DNA from: DASXUG01 sp964620425
Lineage (GTDB): Bacteria > Pseudomonadota > Gammaproteobacteria > Burkholderiales > Methylophilaceae
DNA length: 64,000 bases
Direction of reading: 5' to 3'
Assembly: GCA_964620425.1 (NCBI GenBank)
Contig: CAZUGV010000008.1
Coordinates: forward strand, 1-64,000
The notes below the pieces were generated by a model. It was not told the DNA's origin. It made no database searches and saw only the letters and a program-made list of their open reading frames with translations. Positions within the stretch are counted from its first letter, which is position 1. Every line of letters begins with the position of its first letter. Position numbers and translations under genes: made by a program. Of this stretch, positions 1 through 8,341 are shown in pieces.

Positions 1-2
1 AT

Positions 3-794
3 GAGTTAAACGGTGGTTCTATCTACAAATTCGTTTCTGCAAATGCTAACGCAACCAATGGCGATGATTACTTTGCGGCTGGTCAAACTTTTGTAGCTAA
101 AGTGAACGGTGGAAACAACGCTAATGCAGTCGGTGGCATTGTTTGGGAGGCGATTACTAATGCAACTGGTGGTGCTTTAGCAAACTCAACCGTATTGGCG
201 GATGGCACAATTGATGGTCGTGTAACAGCTAACACTGTAGGTGGTACTGATTACCAACGTCCAGAAGATATGGAAATCAAAACGTTGGCAAACGGTGATG
301 AAGCGATGTTTATTGCTACAACTACAACAAATGAAGTGTATATGTTTAACCTAACGACAAATACATCAAGTATTTTCGCTAACGCAAACACAATCGATTT
401 GGCCACTGGTTTGGCTGTAGGTGCTGGTGCTTTCACTAGCCCAGACAATATTGCGATTGATGCTTACGGAAACATCTACATCATCGAGGATCGTAATGGT
501 GGTGTTGATAATGACATCTGGTTTGCGAAAGATATCAACAAAGATGGTGATTTGTTAGACGCAGGTGAGGGCTTGGCACGTTGGGCTTCTAACGGGACAC
601 AAGGTTCAGAATTTACTGGTTTATTCTTTGATAAATTTAACCCAAATGTTGCTTACGTTAACATTCAACATCCAACCAACGGCAATGACAGCTTGATTCG
701 CATTACCGCTGTGCCAGAGTCAGATACATACGCTATGTTATTAGCTGGTTTAGGTATCATGGGCGTTGTTGCTCGTCGTCGTACACAAAAGTAA
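3..794 (+). CDS. PEP-CTERM protein with PhoX-like (DUF839) domain, 5' partial
   Basis: The frame is open from the left edge of the window, so the N-terminus lies outside; the GTG at 102 is internal, not a start. The visible part resembles the C-terminal half of DUF839/PhoX-type beta-propeller proteins (a W-E-A run, then RPEDMEI, then repeated acidic strands such as DAYGNIY and DINKDGD that could bind Ca2+). The end is a PEP-CTERM sorting signal: VPESDTYAM, a hydrophobic stretch, and the basic tail ARRRTQK. Such signals direct export and processing by an exosortase in exopolysaccharide-producing bacteria. A phosphatase activity cannot be judged without the N-terminal half. Confidence 0.75.
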   Translation, partial: ELNGGSIYKFVSANANATNGDDYFAAGQTFVAKVNGGNNANAVGGIVWEAITNATGGALANSTVLADGTIDGRVTANTVGGTDYQRPEDMEIKTLANGDEAMFIATTTTNEVYMFNLTTNTSSIFANANTIDLATGLAVGAGAFTSPDNIAIDAYGNIYIIEDRNGGVDNDIWFAKDINKDGDLLDAGEGLARWASNGTQGSEFTGLFFDKFNPNVAYVNIQHPTNGNDSLIRITAVPESDTYAMLLAGLGIMGVVARRRTQK

Positions 795-832
795 GAGAGT
801 TTCTGACTTATTTAGTCGGCAACTAGAGTAGT

Positions 833-866
833 AAAAAAGGGCAGCCTATGGTTGCCCTTGTTGTTT
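833..866 (+). terminator. Rho-independent terminator after the PEP-CTERM gene
   Basis: AAGGGCAGCC (837-846), loop TAT, GGTTGCCCTT (850-859): a 10-bp stem with one G-U pair, preceded by A's and followed by a T-rich stretch. It lies 40 bp after the stop and also sits between convergent genes, so it may serve comF as well. Confidence 0.75.
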
Positions 867-966
867 AATTTGCGTGATCAACTTGATACGACCATGTTTG
901 GTGGACGTAAATTACTCGCTTTAAGTTTGTTGTGTTATTTTCCTAATCGCCATATACGAATAGTCT

Positions 967-1668
967 TTAGTCGTTTGCCAATGTTCTCGCAATGACCCAG
1001 CAATCAACGCTGCTTGCACCTGCTTTTTTTAAGGATTTCGCGAGCGCATTTAAACTGGCCCCTGTGGTCATGACATCATCAATCACCACGATGGATTGTC
1101 CATGTAAAGTTTGGTTGCAAGCGAAAGCGCCTTTCATATTCATTACCCGCTCTTTTAGCGGCAGGCTCGCTTGCGGTGGCGTTAGTTTGATGCGCTCGCA
1201 GGCGTTGTGATTGAGAGGTATCCCCAGATTTTTACTGACGATACGTGCCACTTCTAATGATTGATTAAATCCGCGCTCTTGCAAGCGCCGAGGGTGTAAG
1301 GGCATGGGGATAATTAAATCAGGCTTATCATTTTTTTTTGCAATATATTTGGCAAGTAAGTGGCCAAATGTCTCACCTAAGATGAGTAACTCGCCATACT
1401 TATAGCGTTGTAACATTGCGCTCACTGGAAACGCATAGCGAAACAAAGCGCGCGTTGCATCAAAATCTGGAGGGGATTGAATACAGTTGCCGCATAGCTG
1501 ATTGTCATAGGCAGGCAGACCACATTGCGGACACTGCGGACAGTCATGCCAAGGTAGGTCTTGTAAACAATCTGCACACAAACCATGTTCGCCCCCATGC
1601 CAATCAGCACATAGCAAGCATGTTTGCGGCAGTAAAAAGCGGTTGAGACTGGCGACTAAGTTTTGCAA
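967..1668 (-). CDS. comF: ComF family phosphoribosyltransferase-like protein
   Basis: 233 aa, the usual size for ComF/GntX proteins associated with DNA uptake and utilisation. The N-terminus carries a cysteine-rich zinc-ribbon (C17, C20, C31, C34, C43, C46, C49, C59, C62). The C-terminal half is a type I phosphoribosyltransferase fold with the conserved RGFNQS (132-137) and the PRPP-binding loop VVIDDVMTTGAS (194-205). In many betaproteobacteria comF lies near biotin genes; here it sits alone between two PEP-CTERM genes. The precise reaction is not established for this family. Confidence 0.9.
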   Translation of the reverse strand: MQNLVASLNRFLLPQTCLLCADWHGGEHGLCADCLQDLPWHDCPQCPQCGLPAYDNQLCGNCIQSPPDFDATRALFRYAFPVSAMLQRYKYGELLILGETFGHLLAKYIAKKNDKPDLIIPMPLHPRRLQERGFNQSLEVARIVSKNLGIPLNHNACERIKLTPPQASLPLKERVMNMKGAFACNQTLHGQSIVVIDDVMTTGASLNALAKSLKKAGASSVDCWVIARTLAND

Positions 1669-1774
1669 AGATTACTAACGTATGTATTTATGTTTGCATA
1701 ATATTACCTGCAAACTGTTGGATGTGGGTTGTATCGGAGGATGTTAAAGCATGCAATTTGGGTGGTTTAACAGC

Positions 1775-1801
1775 ATAAAAGCCCCAAAGTGGGGCTTTTA
1801 T
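1775..1801 (-). terminator. Hairpin terminator downstream of the FxDxF PEP-CTERM gene
   Basis: A perfect 12-bp stem (1775-1786 with 1790-1801) with a 3-nt loop, of the AAAAGCCCC/GGGGCTTTT type. It lies 49 bp past the stop of the minus-strand PEP-CTERM gene and upstream of comF. Confidence 0.7.
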
Positions 1802-1849
1802 AGTCAGCGCATGTTAATGTGGGTAGCTGAGTTGTTTAGAAAAGTGCAA

Positions 1850-2389
1850 CTATTTCGCCAATTTACGGCGTGCAGTAAACCCGATTAAACCTAAACCAAC
1901 TAACATCATGGCGAAAGACTCTGGTTCTGGTACTGCTGATGCAACTGTTGTTACTGAAGTAGTAGCTAAAGTTACAGAGTAACTACCTTTACCAAAACCA
2001 GAAATGCCATTTACTAAAATGCTATAACTTCCAGCTGCAAGATCTTCAAATGTAAAGCTTGCTGGAGTTAAGTCCAAGTTTGTTAGCCCTTCATACACTT
2101 TCATCAGTGTATTCGATGCATTGTTATATAAAGTCACGCTTTTAACATCAGCGCCACTGAGAATGAAGCCGAATTGATATTTGCCGTTTTCAGATGTTTT
2201 GCCTGATACATCTGCAGAAGAAGCCAAAGAGAATGTAAAAGTGTCTGAAATAAGACTCAAGCTCGAAGTGTTGACCGTGATTACGGCATTTGCGGGTGGC
2301 CCCATTAAACCAAAGTTGTAATTAGCCGCAATTGCAGATTGGGATGCAAAAAGCGCTGCACCTAGCGCTAAAGTTTTGATTGAGTTCAT
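1850..2389 (-). CDS. FxDxF-type PEP-CTERM protein
   Basis: 179 aa. A Sec signal peptide (MNSIKTLALGAALFASQSAIA) is followed by a short beta-rich domain with SDTFTF, matching the FxDxF subfamily of PEP-CTERM proteins. The C-terminal sorting signal is VPEPESFAM, then a hydrophobic helix, then TARRKLAK. The start is supported by an AAGGA ribosome site 7 bases upstream. The protein is probably exported and anchored or released by an exosortase; no enzymatic motif is visible. Transcribed alone, with its own hairpin terminator and a large palindrome about 100-170 bp upstream. Confidence 0.85.
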   Translation of the reverse strand: MNSIKTLALGAALFASQSAIAANYNFGLMGPPANAVITVNTSSLSLISDTFTFSLASSADVSGKTSENGKYQFGFILSGADVKSVTLYNNASNTLMKVYEGLTNLDLTPASFTFEDLAAGSYSILVNGISGFGKGSYSVTLATTSVTTVASAVPEPESFAMMLVGLGLIGFTARRKLAK

Positions 2390-2492
2390 GATGTTGTCCT
2401 TAAAAAATATTCCAAGAAGTAAGCCTGCAAAAGGGTGGTTGTCGCTGCCTCTTGTTGATCACTATGGCGCTTATAATACAGGTCAAAATTAT

Positions 2493-2559
2493 TTAGCGAT
2501 ATAGTCCATTCGGACTAATGTATCGTAAAATCATTAGTCTAAATGGACTATATCGCTAT
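2493..2559. repeat. Nested palindrome (28-bp arms, each containing its own dyad)
   Basis: The arms at 2493-2520 and 2532-2559 are reverse complements at 25 of 28 positions, with an 11-nt loop. The left arm contains the perfect dyad TAGTCC-N4-GGACTA; the right arm has the same dyad with one change. The 413-bp gene-free stretch 2390-2802 holds this palindrome and the hairpin at 2724-2761; I see no gene there. Function unknown: operator pair for the adjacent PEP-CTERM gene, cruciform, or transcript hairpin. Confidence 0.7.
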
Positions 2560-2723
2560 TAAATTAAGCACGTTTTAGGCCATAAATTGTTTGCTAGTCC
2601 ATCAGGTTTTTAGAATTCCCCTGAACCTATTTGTCCTATCGGCGTAAAACGAAAGAAATTTAATTTTTTTGTAATGAGCGTGAGGCTTTAACATTAGCTG
2701 TAGTGTCGTGGAGGATTAGATGC

Positions 2724-2761
2724 TAATTATCTTTGTTCACTAAGGTGAGCAAAGATAATTA
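2724..2761. terminator. Strong hairpin downstream of the TPR-glycosyltransferase gene
   Basis: 17-bp arms (2724-2740 and 2745-2761) with a 4-nt loop TAAG and one G-U pair. It lies 41 bp past the minus-strand stop. There is no clear T-run on either side, so it may be a processing or stability hairpin rather than a classical intrinsic terminator. Confidence 0.5.
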
Positions 2762-2802
2762 AACATACTGATCGTTGATAAGTACTTAACTTCGCTTAAC
2801 TT

Positions 2803-4416
2803 TTAAGCGTATGTGGCTTGTTTACGATTCACTACTTTTTTTAGTTCGTTACTTATTTTAAAGATGACTGGATCCCAATGTTGCATTTGGGTTTGTCTAA
2901 ACAGAACGGCAGAGGGATACCATGGGCTATCGTCGCGTGTGAGTAGCCAGCGAAAATCTGGGTTGCTTGGTACTAATATCCACACTGGTTTGTTCATGGC
3001 GCCAGCTAAATGGGCGACGGAGGTGTCAACAGAAATGATTAAATCCATGCTCTCGATGAGTGCGGCTGTGTCAGAAAAATCCTGCAATTGATCGGTATAC
3101 AGTTGGAGGTTGGGGAGAGTATTTAATGTTGCTAAATCGCTCTCGCGAATTTCTTTTTGCACACAATAAAAATCTGCATCTAGGTTGAGTATTGGGCGCA
3201 GTTGTTCTAGCGCAATACTTCGGTTGGCGTCATTTTTATGACTTGTAGATCCAGACCATGCGATGCCTACACGAATTTTTTCGCTATTTTTTGCTTGGTA
3301 TTGCTTAACTTTGCCATTATCTGCAAACAAGTAGGGGGATTGGTCAGGAATAGTGGCTAGCGTGGTTTTGAGCGCGAAAGGTAAGCTCATGAGCGAGCAA
3401 TGATAATCAAAGTTTGTAAAATCAGTGTCAGCTTCTATTACTTCAATCTCTGCGCTTAAACTTTGCATGATTGTACATAACTCTTTTGGTACTTCTAAAA
3501 TGACTGTCGCACCTAATTGGGCAATCAGTTTGGCATAGCGGCAAAACTGCAAGGTGTCGCCCAACCCTTGCTCCGCGTAAAGCAATATGCGTTTGCCTGC
3601 GATTGATTCTTCCCCCAGCCATGCGGGTTGTGGACATTGCTTGCGTTTTCCGCGTGGTAGGTGGGAGGCATGACGACCGCTTTCATACAGTTGCCAACCT
3701 TGTTCGTAAGCGCCCATCAATAGGCAAAATATGGAGAAGTTCCAGTGCACTGATGGGTTGTTGGGTTCTAGCAAGAGTGCTTGCATATAGCACTCTTGTG
3801 CGGCTTCGTAATTTTGCATGTCTAAATGCAAATTCGCTAAGTTGCAATAGGCTAATGTGCTTTGTAGGTTTAAATCGAGAATTGTTTGGTAATCTTGTAA
3901 TGCCTTTTGATGTTGACCTAGCGCATTGAAGACGCTACCGCGATTAAGTAATGCTTCTGCTAGGTTTGGGGCTAAGGCAAGGGCTTGGTTACAGGTGGTT
4001 AGCGCATCTTCATATCGTTGCAAACAATATAAAAGCACTGCGCGGCTGTTTAATGCGGCTAGCGATGTCGGGTTTTTGGTGAGCACAAAGTCATGGTGCG
4101 CTAACGCAAATTCAAACTGCTCTAGTTCATACAGCACATTGCCACAGTTAATCAGTGCACTTTCGTCATTAGGGTTAATGGCGAGTGCTTGATTAAAATA
4201 TTCTAGCGCCTCTGCGAGGTTTTTCTGCGAGTAGAGATACATACCTTGTTGATAAAGCGCTGCAAATCGTCGCGCATTTGAGTCGGTTAGATTCAGGTGT
4301 GCACTGTCTTTATGTGGTTCTGTGTCATTTACAGTTGAATTACTTGTCGTTGAGTTACTTGTAGTTGAGTTATAAGTGGAGTGCTGGGGTGTTACATTGG
4401 TCATCTCGGTCAACAT
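2803..4416 (-). CDS. TPR-repeat glycosyltransferase-like protein
   Basis: 537 aa. After a low-complexity S/T/N-rich N-terminus (residues about 10-35), five to six tetratricopeptide repeats run to about residue 260. The C-terminal domain (about 275-530) resembles GT9/GT41-type glycosyltransferases, with EQGLGDTLQFCRY, VGIAWSG and a DTSVAHLAGAMNKPVW motif near the nucleotide-sugar site. Proteins of this architecture are commonly protein or lipid glycosyltransferases. Its position next to fliE suggests flagellar (for example flagellin) glycosylation, which is inference. The DNA for the N-terminus has three copies of a 15-bp repeat (4334-4378). Confidence 0.8.
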   Translation of the reverse strand: MLTEMTNVTPQHSTYNSTTSNSTTSNSTVNDTEPHKDSAHLNLTDSNARRFAALYQQGMYLYSQKNLAEALEYFNQALAINPNDESALINCGNVLYELEQFEFALAHHDFVLTKNPTSLAALNSRAVLLYCLQRYEDALTTCNQALALAPNLAEALLNRGSVFNALGQHQKALQDYQTILDLNLQSTLAYCNLANLHLDMQNYEAAQECYMQALLLEPNNPSVHWNFSIFCLLMGAYEQGWQLYESGRHASHLPRGKRKQCPQPAWLGEESIAGKRILLYAEQGLGDTLQFCRYAKLIAQLGATVILEVPKELCTIMQSLSAEIEVIEADTDFTNFDYHCSLMSLPFALKTTLATIPDQSPYLFADNGKVKQYQAKNSEKIRVGIAWSGSTSHKNDANRSIALEQLRPILNLDADFYCVQKEIRESDLATLNTLPNLQLYTDQLQDFSDTAALIESMDLIISVDTSVAHLAGAMNKPVWILVPSNPDFRWLLTRDDSPWYPSAVLFRQTQMQHWDPVIFKISNELKKVVNRKQATYA

Positions 4417-4473
4417 TGCATTTATCCATTCATTTGTTTTGATCAGGTGTTTGATTTTTATTGAACTGACTCA

Positions 4474-4836
4474 TCAAACCTGCATATTCATAATGTCATG
4501 ATAGGCGGAAACCAATTTGTTGCGGACTTGTATAGTCGCTTGCAAGGAGATGTTAGCTTTTTGTCCTGCAATCATCACGTCTGATAAGCTGACACTGTCA
4601 TCACCCGCTGTAAACTGCTTGCCTAATTTGTCTGCACTAGCTTGCATATTATTGACTTGATCTAAAGAAGATTTTAAGGCTTTAGAAAAATCAAGCTTGG
4701 TGCTGCTTTGTGTCGATTGAGCCCCATGCAAACCTAAACTGCTAGCAACACTATCTGTTTGCGGCTTTTGCGCTGCAGCTCTGAGTTGCGCGAGCATAGA
4801 CTCTATGCGGCTTGAGTCGATTCCACCTGCTTTCAT
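4474..4836 (-). CDS. fliE: Flagellar hook-basal body complex protein FliE
   Basis: 120 aa. FliE forms the junction between the MS ring (FliF) and the proximal rod. The C-terminal half is diagnostic: LDFSKALKSSLDQVN, then GDDSVSLSDVMIAGQKANIS, then RNKLVSAYHDIMNMQV. A strong GGAGG ribosome site precedes the ATG. Usually fliE heads the fliEFGHIJK operon in the same direction; here it points away from fliF, with a 190-bp divergent region (4837-5026) between them. Confidence 0.95.
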   Translation of the reverse strand: MKAGGIDSSRIESMLAQLRAAAQKPQTDSVASSLGLHGAQSTQSSTKLDFSKALKSSLDQVNNMQASADKLGKQFTAGDDSVSLSDVMIAGQKANISLQATIQVRNKLVSAYHDIMNMQV

Positions 4837-5026
4837 CTTACACCTCCACTAACTTTAATTGATGTGACTAATTTAGCATTTTTCAATGTTGACTAGCTTG
4901 CAAATAAGCCAAGGAAAATTGCTCTATTCCAACCTTTGATTTTTGTAAAAAACGAGATAATGGATTCAAATTATTTGATGTGTTGTCATATACATATTCA
5001 GAAGCAAGGTATAACGGAGATTTAAG

Positions 5027-6700
5027 ATGGCTGAAGCTGTTGTAGATACTGCTAGTACGATTAACCCAACTGGGCCTGGGCAGTTAGGTAACAAATTATT
5101 ACTCGTTGCAGGCATTGCCGCCGTATTAGCTGTCATGGTTGTGTTTTGGTTGTGGAGTCAGCAACCAGATTATCGCGTGTTGTTTTCAAACTATGCCGAT
5201 AAAGACGGTGGTGCAATTGTGGCTGAACTTGAGAAAATGAATATCCCTTATAAGTTTTCGGACAGCGGTACTGCGATTCTGGTGCCCGCTGCTGAAGTGC
5301 ATCAGGCGCGTCTAAAACTCGCATCGCAAGGCTTGCCCAAAGGCGGCAATATTGGCTTTGAAGTATTAGAAAACCAAAAATTCGGCGTTTCACAATTTGT
5401 TGAGCAAGTGAATTTTCAACGCGCTTTAGAAGGTGAGTTGGAGAAAAGCGTTCAATCAATTGGCGCTGTTGAGGTTGCGCGTATTCATTTGGCGATTCCT
5501 AAGCCTTCTGTATTTGTGCGTGATCAACAGAAGCCAACGGCTTCTGTGCTACTCAACTTGCGTGCAGGCCGTAGTTTAGATGCGCAGCAGGTGAGCGCTA
5601 TTGTGCATTTAGTGGCTTCAAGTGTGCCAGATCTGCCAGCGGGCAACGTGACGGTAGTCGATCAAAATGGCAATTTACTTTCAGACACTAGCAAGAAAAA
5701 AGGGCCTAATAACTTAGACCCTGATCAGCTGAAATACGTTGAGGATATGCAGCAGAGTATTGTTAAACGAGTAGAGTCGATTATAGCACCGATTGTTGGG
5801 CAAAAAAACGTGCATGCTGAAGCCAGTGCAGAGATTGATTTCTCTTCTCTAGAACAAGCCGCAGAAACCTATAAGCCGAATCAAAAACCTGACGAAATAG
5901 CCATTCGTAGCCAACAAAGTAATGAGTCACAAAGTGCGAGTGGAGCAGGCACTTCTGGTGTCACAGGTGCATTGTCAAACCAACCACCCGCTCCCGCGAC
6001 GGCGCCTCTAGCAACTGATCCGAACGCGCCAGCAACACCAGCCGCTTCGGCAGCTCCTCCAGTCAATACCCAGAAAAACTCGACTACCAATTATGAGGTA
6101 GATAAAACAGTGCGTTATATGCAGCAATCGATGGGGGGTATTAAACGCCTGAATGTTGCAGTTGTGGTGAACAACATGCAAGTCATCGACAAAAAAGGCA
6201 AAGTGAGTTATCGCCCGTTGACCGAGGCCGAGAAGAAACAAATTAATGACTTAGCCATGCAAGCGATGGGCTTTAATAAAGAGCGTGGAGACTCACTCAC
6301 TGTAGTGAATAGTTCTTTTGCCAGCACGCCAGAAGAGGTATTGCCAGAAGTGCCGCTTTGGAAGCAGCCAGAAATGATTGAGTACGCAAAAGATGCATTA
6401 CGTTTCATCATTGGCTTGGTTGTGTTGATGATGCTCCATAAAAAATTATTAAAACCCATGTTGGCTAAGCTCACACCACCACCTGCGTTGCCGCCAGTGT
6501 CAGAATCTGCACAATTAGAAAATAGTACTTCTGGCGATGACGATACGATGGTGACGATTACTAGTGAAGATGGGCAAGTGCGACGTATTGGCAACGCCGA
6601 GTACGAGCGGCGAATTGAGGAAGCAAAACAAATTGCGAAAGAGAACCCAAGAATGGTAGCGGGGTTAGTCACAGGCTGGGCAAGTGGGAACGATAAATGA
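5027..6700 (+). CDS. fliF: Flagellar MS-ring protein FliF
   Basis: 557 aa, normal length. An N-terminal membrane helix at about 24-45 is followed by the periplasmic YscJ/FliF ring-building domain (about 45-220, with LPKGGNIGFEVLE) and the FliF C-terminal domain. A Pro/Ala/Thr-rich linker spans about 310-350, a second membrane helix lies near 455-475, and the cytoplasmic tail (about 500-557) binds FliG. A GGAG site lies upstream of the ATG. It overlaps fliG by 4 nt and opens the export/motor operon. Confidence 0.97.
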   Translation: MAEAVVDTASTINPTGPGQLGNKLLLVAGIAAVLAVMVVFWLWSQQPDYRVLFSNYADKDGGAIVAELEKMNIPYKFSDSGTAILVPAAEVHQARLKLASQGLPKGGNIGFEVLENQKFGVSQFVEQVNFQRALEGELEKSVQSIGAVEVARIHLAIPKPSVFVRDQQKPTASVLLNLRAGRSLDAQQVSAIVHLVASSVPDLPAGNVTVVDQNGNLLSDTSKKKGPNNLDPDQLKYVEDMQQSIVKRVESIIAPIVGQKNVHAEASAEIDFSSLEQAAETYKPNQKPDEIAIRSQQSNESQSASGAGTSGVTGALSNQPPAPATAPLATDPNAPATPAASAAPPVNTQKNSTTNYEVDKTVRYMQQSMGGIKRLNVAVVVNNMQVIDKKGKVSYRPLTEAEKKQINDLAMQAMGFNKERGDSLTVVNSSFASTPEEVLPEVPLWKQPEMIEYAKDALRFIIGLVVLMMLHKKLLKPMLAKLTPPPALPPVSESAQLENSTSGDDDTMVTITSEDGQVRRIGNAEYERRIEEAKQIAKENPRMVAGLVTGWASGNDK

Positions 6701-7695
6701 GTGAAGAGGGCGTAATGAAAAGTGCGATTCTCATGCTCGCTGTTGGCGAGGATGAGGCCGCTGAGATCATGAAATTTTTGACACCGAAAGAGGTGCAAAA
6801 GTTAGGAATGGCAATGGCAACCCTTAAGGGGGTGGAGCGTGAAAAAGTTTCTGGCGTGATTGAGGAGTTTTTAACATTAGCTGAAAAAAGCAGCGATTTT
6901 GGCTTAGATTCTGATGAATATATCCGCTCTGTATTGAATAAAGCATTAGGTGAAGATAAAGCAGCCAATTTACTAAATCGTATTCTAACCAATCGCGATG
7001 CTGGTGGTATTGAAAGTTTGAAGTGGATGGATTCGCTCACTGTTTCAGAGTTCATTAAAAATGAACACCCACAAATTATTGCCACAATTTTAGTGCATTT
7101 AGAGCCAGATCAAGCAGCGGAGGTGATTGGGCATTTTACTGATCGATTACGTCAAGATGTGATGCTGCGAATTGCCACCTTAGACGGTGTAAAACCATTG
7201 GCACTTAAAGAGTTGAATGATGTGATGGCAAAAGTGTTGGCGGGCAATGAAGGTGTGAAGAAGCAGAAAATGGGCGGGATTAAAGTAGCCGCTGAGATTA
7301 TGAATTATATGAATGGCGAAACTGAATCTGTCGTGATGGATGGTTTGAAAAGCTATGACGCCGATATTGCCGACAAGATTATGGGCGAAATGTTTGTATT
7401 TGATGACATCATTGATATTGATGATAAAGGGATTCAAGTGATGTTGCGCGAAGTGCAATCCGAAACCTTGATTGTTGCTTTAAAAGGCACTACTGCTGAA
7501 ATGCGCGACAAAATCTTTAAAAATATGTCTTCTCGTGCGGCTGAAATGATGCGTGAGGACTTGGAAAGTAAAGGGCCAGTTAAGTTGTCTGAGGTTGAGG
7601 CGCAACAAAAACAAATCCTGCAGGTTGTCCGTAGGCTTGCCGATGAAGGTCAAATCATGTTAGGCGGTAAAGGCGGAGACGATCAATATGTCTAG
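6697..7695 (+). CDS. fliG: Flagellar motor switch protein FliG
   Basis: 332 aa, full length. FliG sits on the MS ring and transmits torque from MotA. The N-terminal domain contacts FliF; the middle domain carries the conserved EHPQ motif (123-126) and the interdomain helix. The C-terminal domain holds the charged torque helix (LIVALKGT ... MSSRAAEMMREDLESKGPVKLSEVE). Start and stop overlap fliF (ATGA) and fliH, indicating translational coupling. Confidence 0.97.
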   Translation: MSEEGVMKSAILMLAVGEDEAAEIMKFLTPKEVQKLGMAMATLKGVEREKVSGVIEEFLTLAEKSSDFGLDSDEYIRSVLNKALGEDKAANLLNRILTNRDAGGIESLKWMDSLTVSEFIKNEHPQIIATILVHLEPDQAAEVIGHFTDRLRQDVMLRIATLDGVKPLALKELNDVMAKVLAGNEGVKKQKMGGIKVAAEIMNYMNGETESVVMDGLKSYDADIADKIMGEMFVFDDIIDIDDKGIQVMLREVQSETLIVALKGTTAEMRDKIFKNMSSRAAEMMREDLESKGPVKLSEVEAQQKQILQVVRRLADEGQIMLGGKGGDDQYV

Positions 7696-8341
7696 TATGG
7701 CAATGCCCAAAGAACAACAAACCGCTTACCAACGTTGGGAAATGTCATCGTTTGCGCCTGATGGCGAAGAGTTGCTTGATGGCAGAACCAAAAAAGAACA
7801 GGAAGCAGACTCCAAAAGAATTGCACAATTATACGAAAGTGTGCGGAAAGAGGCTTACACCGCAGGCATGCAGGAAGGCTTTGCGGTTGGGATGGCAAAG
7901 GCCAGAGAGTGCGCGGAAGACGATAGACAAAGTTTTATTCGGTTGATGCAGTCGTTTGAAAAGTCATTAGGCACTGCCGATGAAAAAATTGCCGAGAACT
8001 TACTCGCGCTTGCGTTGGATATTGCCAAAGCGATGATTAAAACTAAACTGAATGTTGACCCAGCAAGCGTGATTCCCGTGGTGCAAGACGCCATTCATTA
8101 CCTACCACATGTGCAAAAACCCGCCAGAATTACCGTAAATCATGAAGACGCACAGTTGCTTAGAGCTTATTTGGGTGAAGAGTTGTCCGAGAGTGTGTGG
8201 CAAGTGCAAGAAGATGATCAAATTGAGCGCGGTGGTTGCACTGTAGAAACTGGTGCGAATCAAATTGACGCAACGAATGATGTTAGGTGGAAGCGTATTA
8301 GTGAATCGCTGGGGCAGCATAATCAATGGTTGCTCCCATGA
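7688..8341 (+). CDS. fliH: Flagellar export apparatus protein FliH
   Basis: 217 aa. FliH is the regulator/stator of the FliI ATPase in the flagellar type III export machine. The N-terminal segment YQRWEMSSFAPDGE is typical; a coiled-coil with GMQEGFAVGMAKA G-xxx-G-like repeats leads into the conserved C-terminal domain (LALDIAKAMIKTKLNVDPASVIPVVQDAI ...). The ATG at 7688 has a GGAG site 9 nt upstream and overlaps the end of fliG; the ATG at 7697 lacks one. Confidence 0.93.
   Translation: MSSMAMPKEQQTAYQRWEMSSFAPDGEELLDGRTKKEQEADSKRIAQLYESVRKEAYTAGMQEGFAVGMAKARECAEDDRQSFIRLMQSFEKSLGTADEKIAENLLALALDIAKAMIKTKLNVDPASVIPVVQDAIHYLPHVQKPARITVNHEDAQLLRAYLGEELSESVWQVQEDDQIERGGCTVETGANQIDATNDVRWKRISESLGQHNQWLLP

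Noticed and set aside
4837..5026. Possible sigma54 (-24/-12) promoter in the fliE-fliF divergent region
   Set aside because: GG and GC elements (for example TTGGCTTATTTGCA on the minus strand) have a spacing of 7, not the required 10.
6208..6798. 196-codon open frame antisense to fliF/fliG
   Set aside because: Both sense genes are unmistakable, and the antisense frame crosses their junction.
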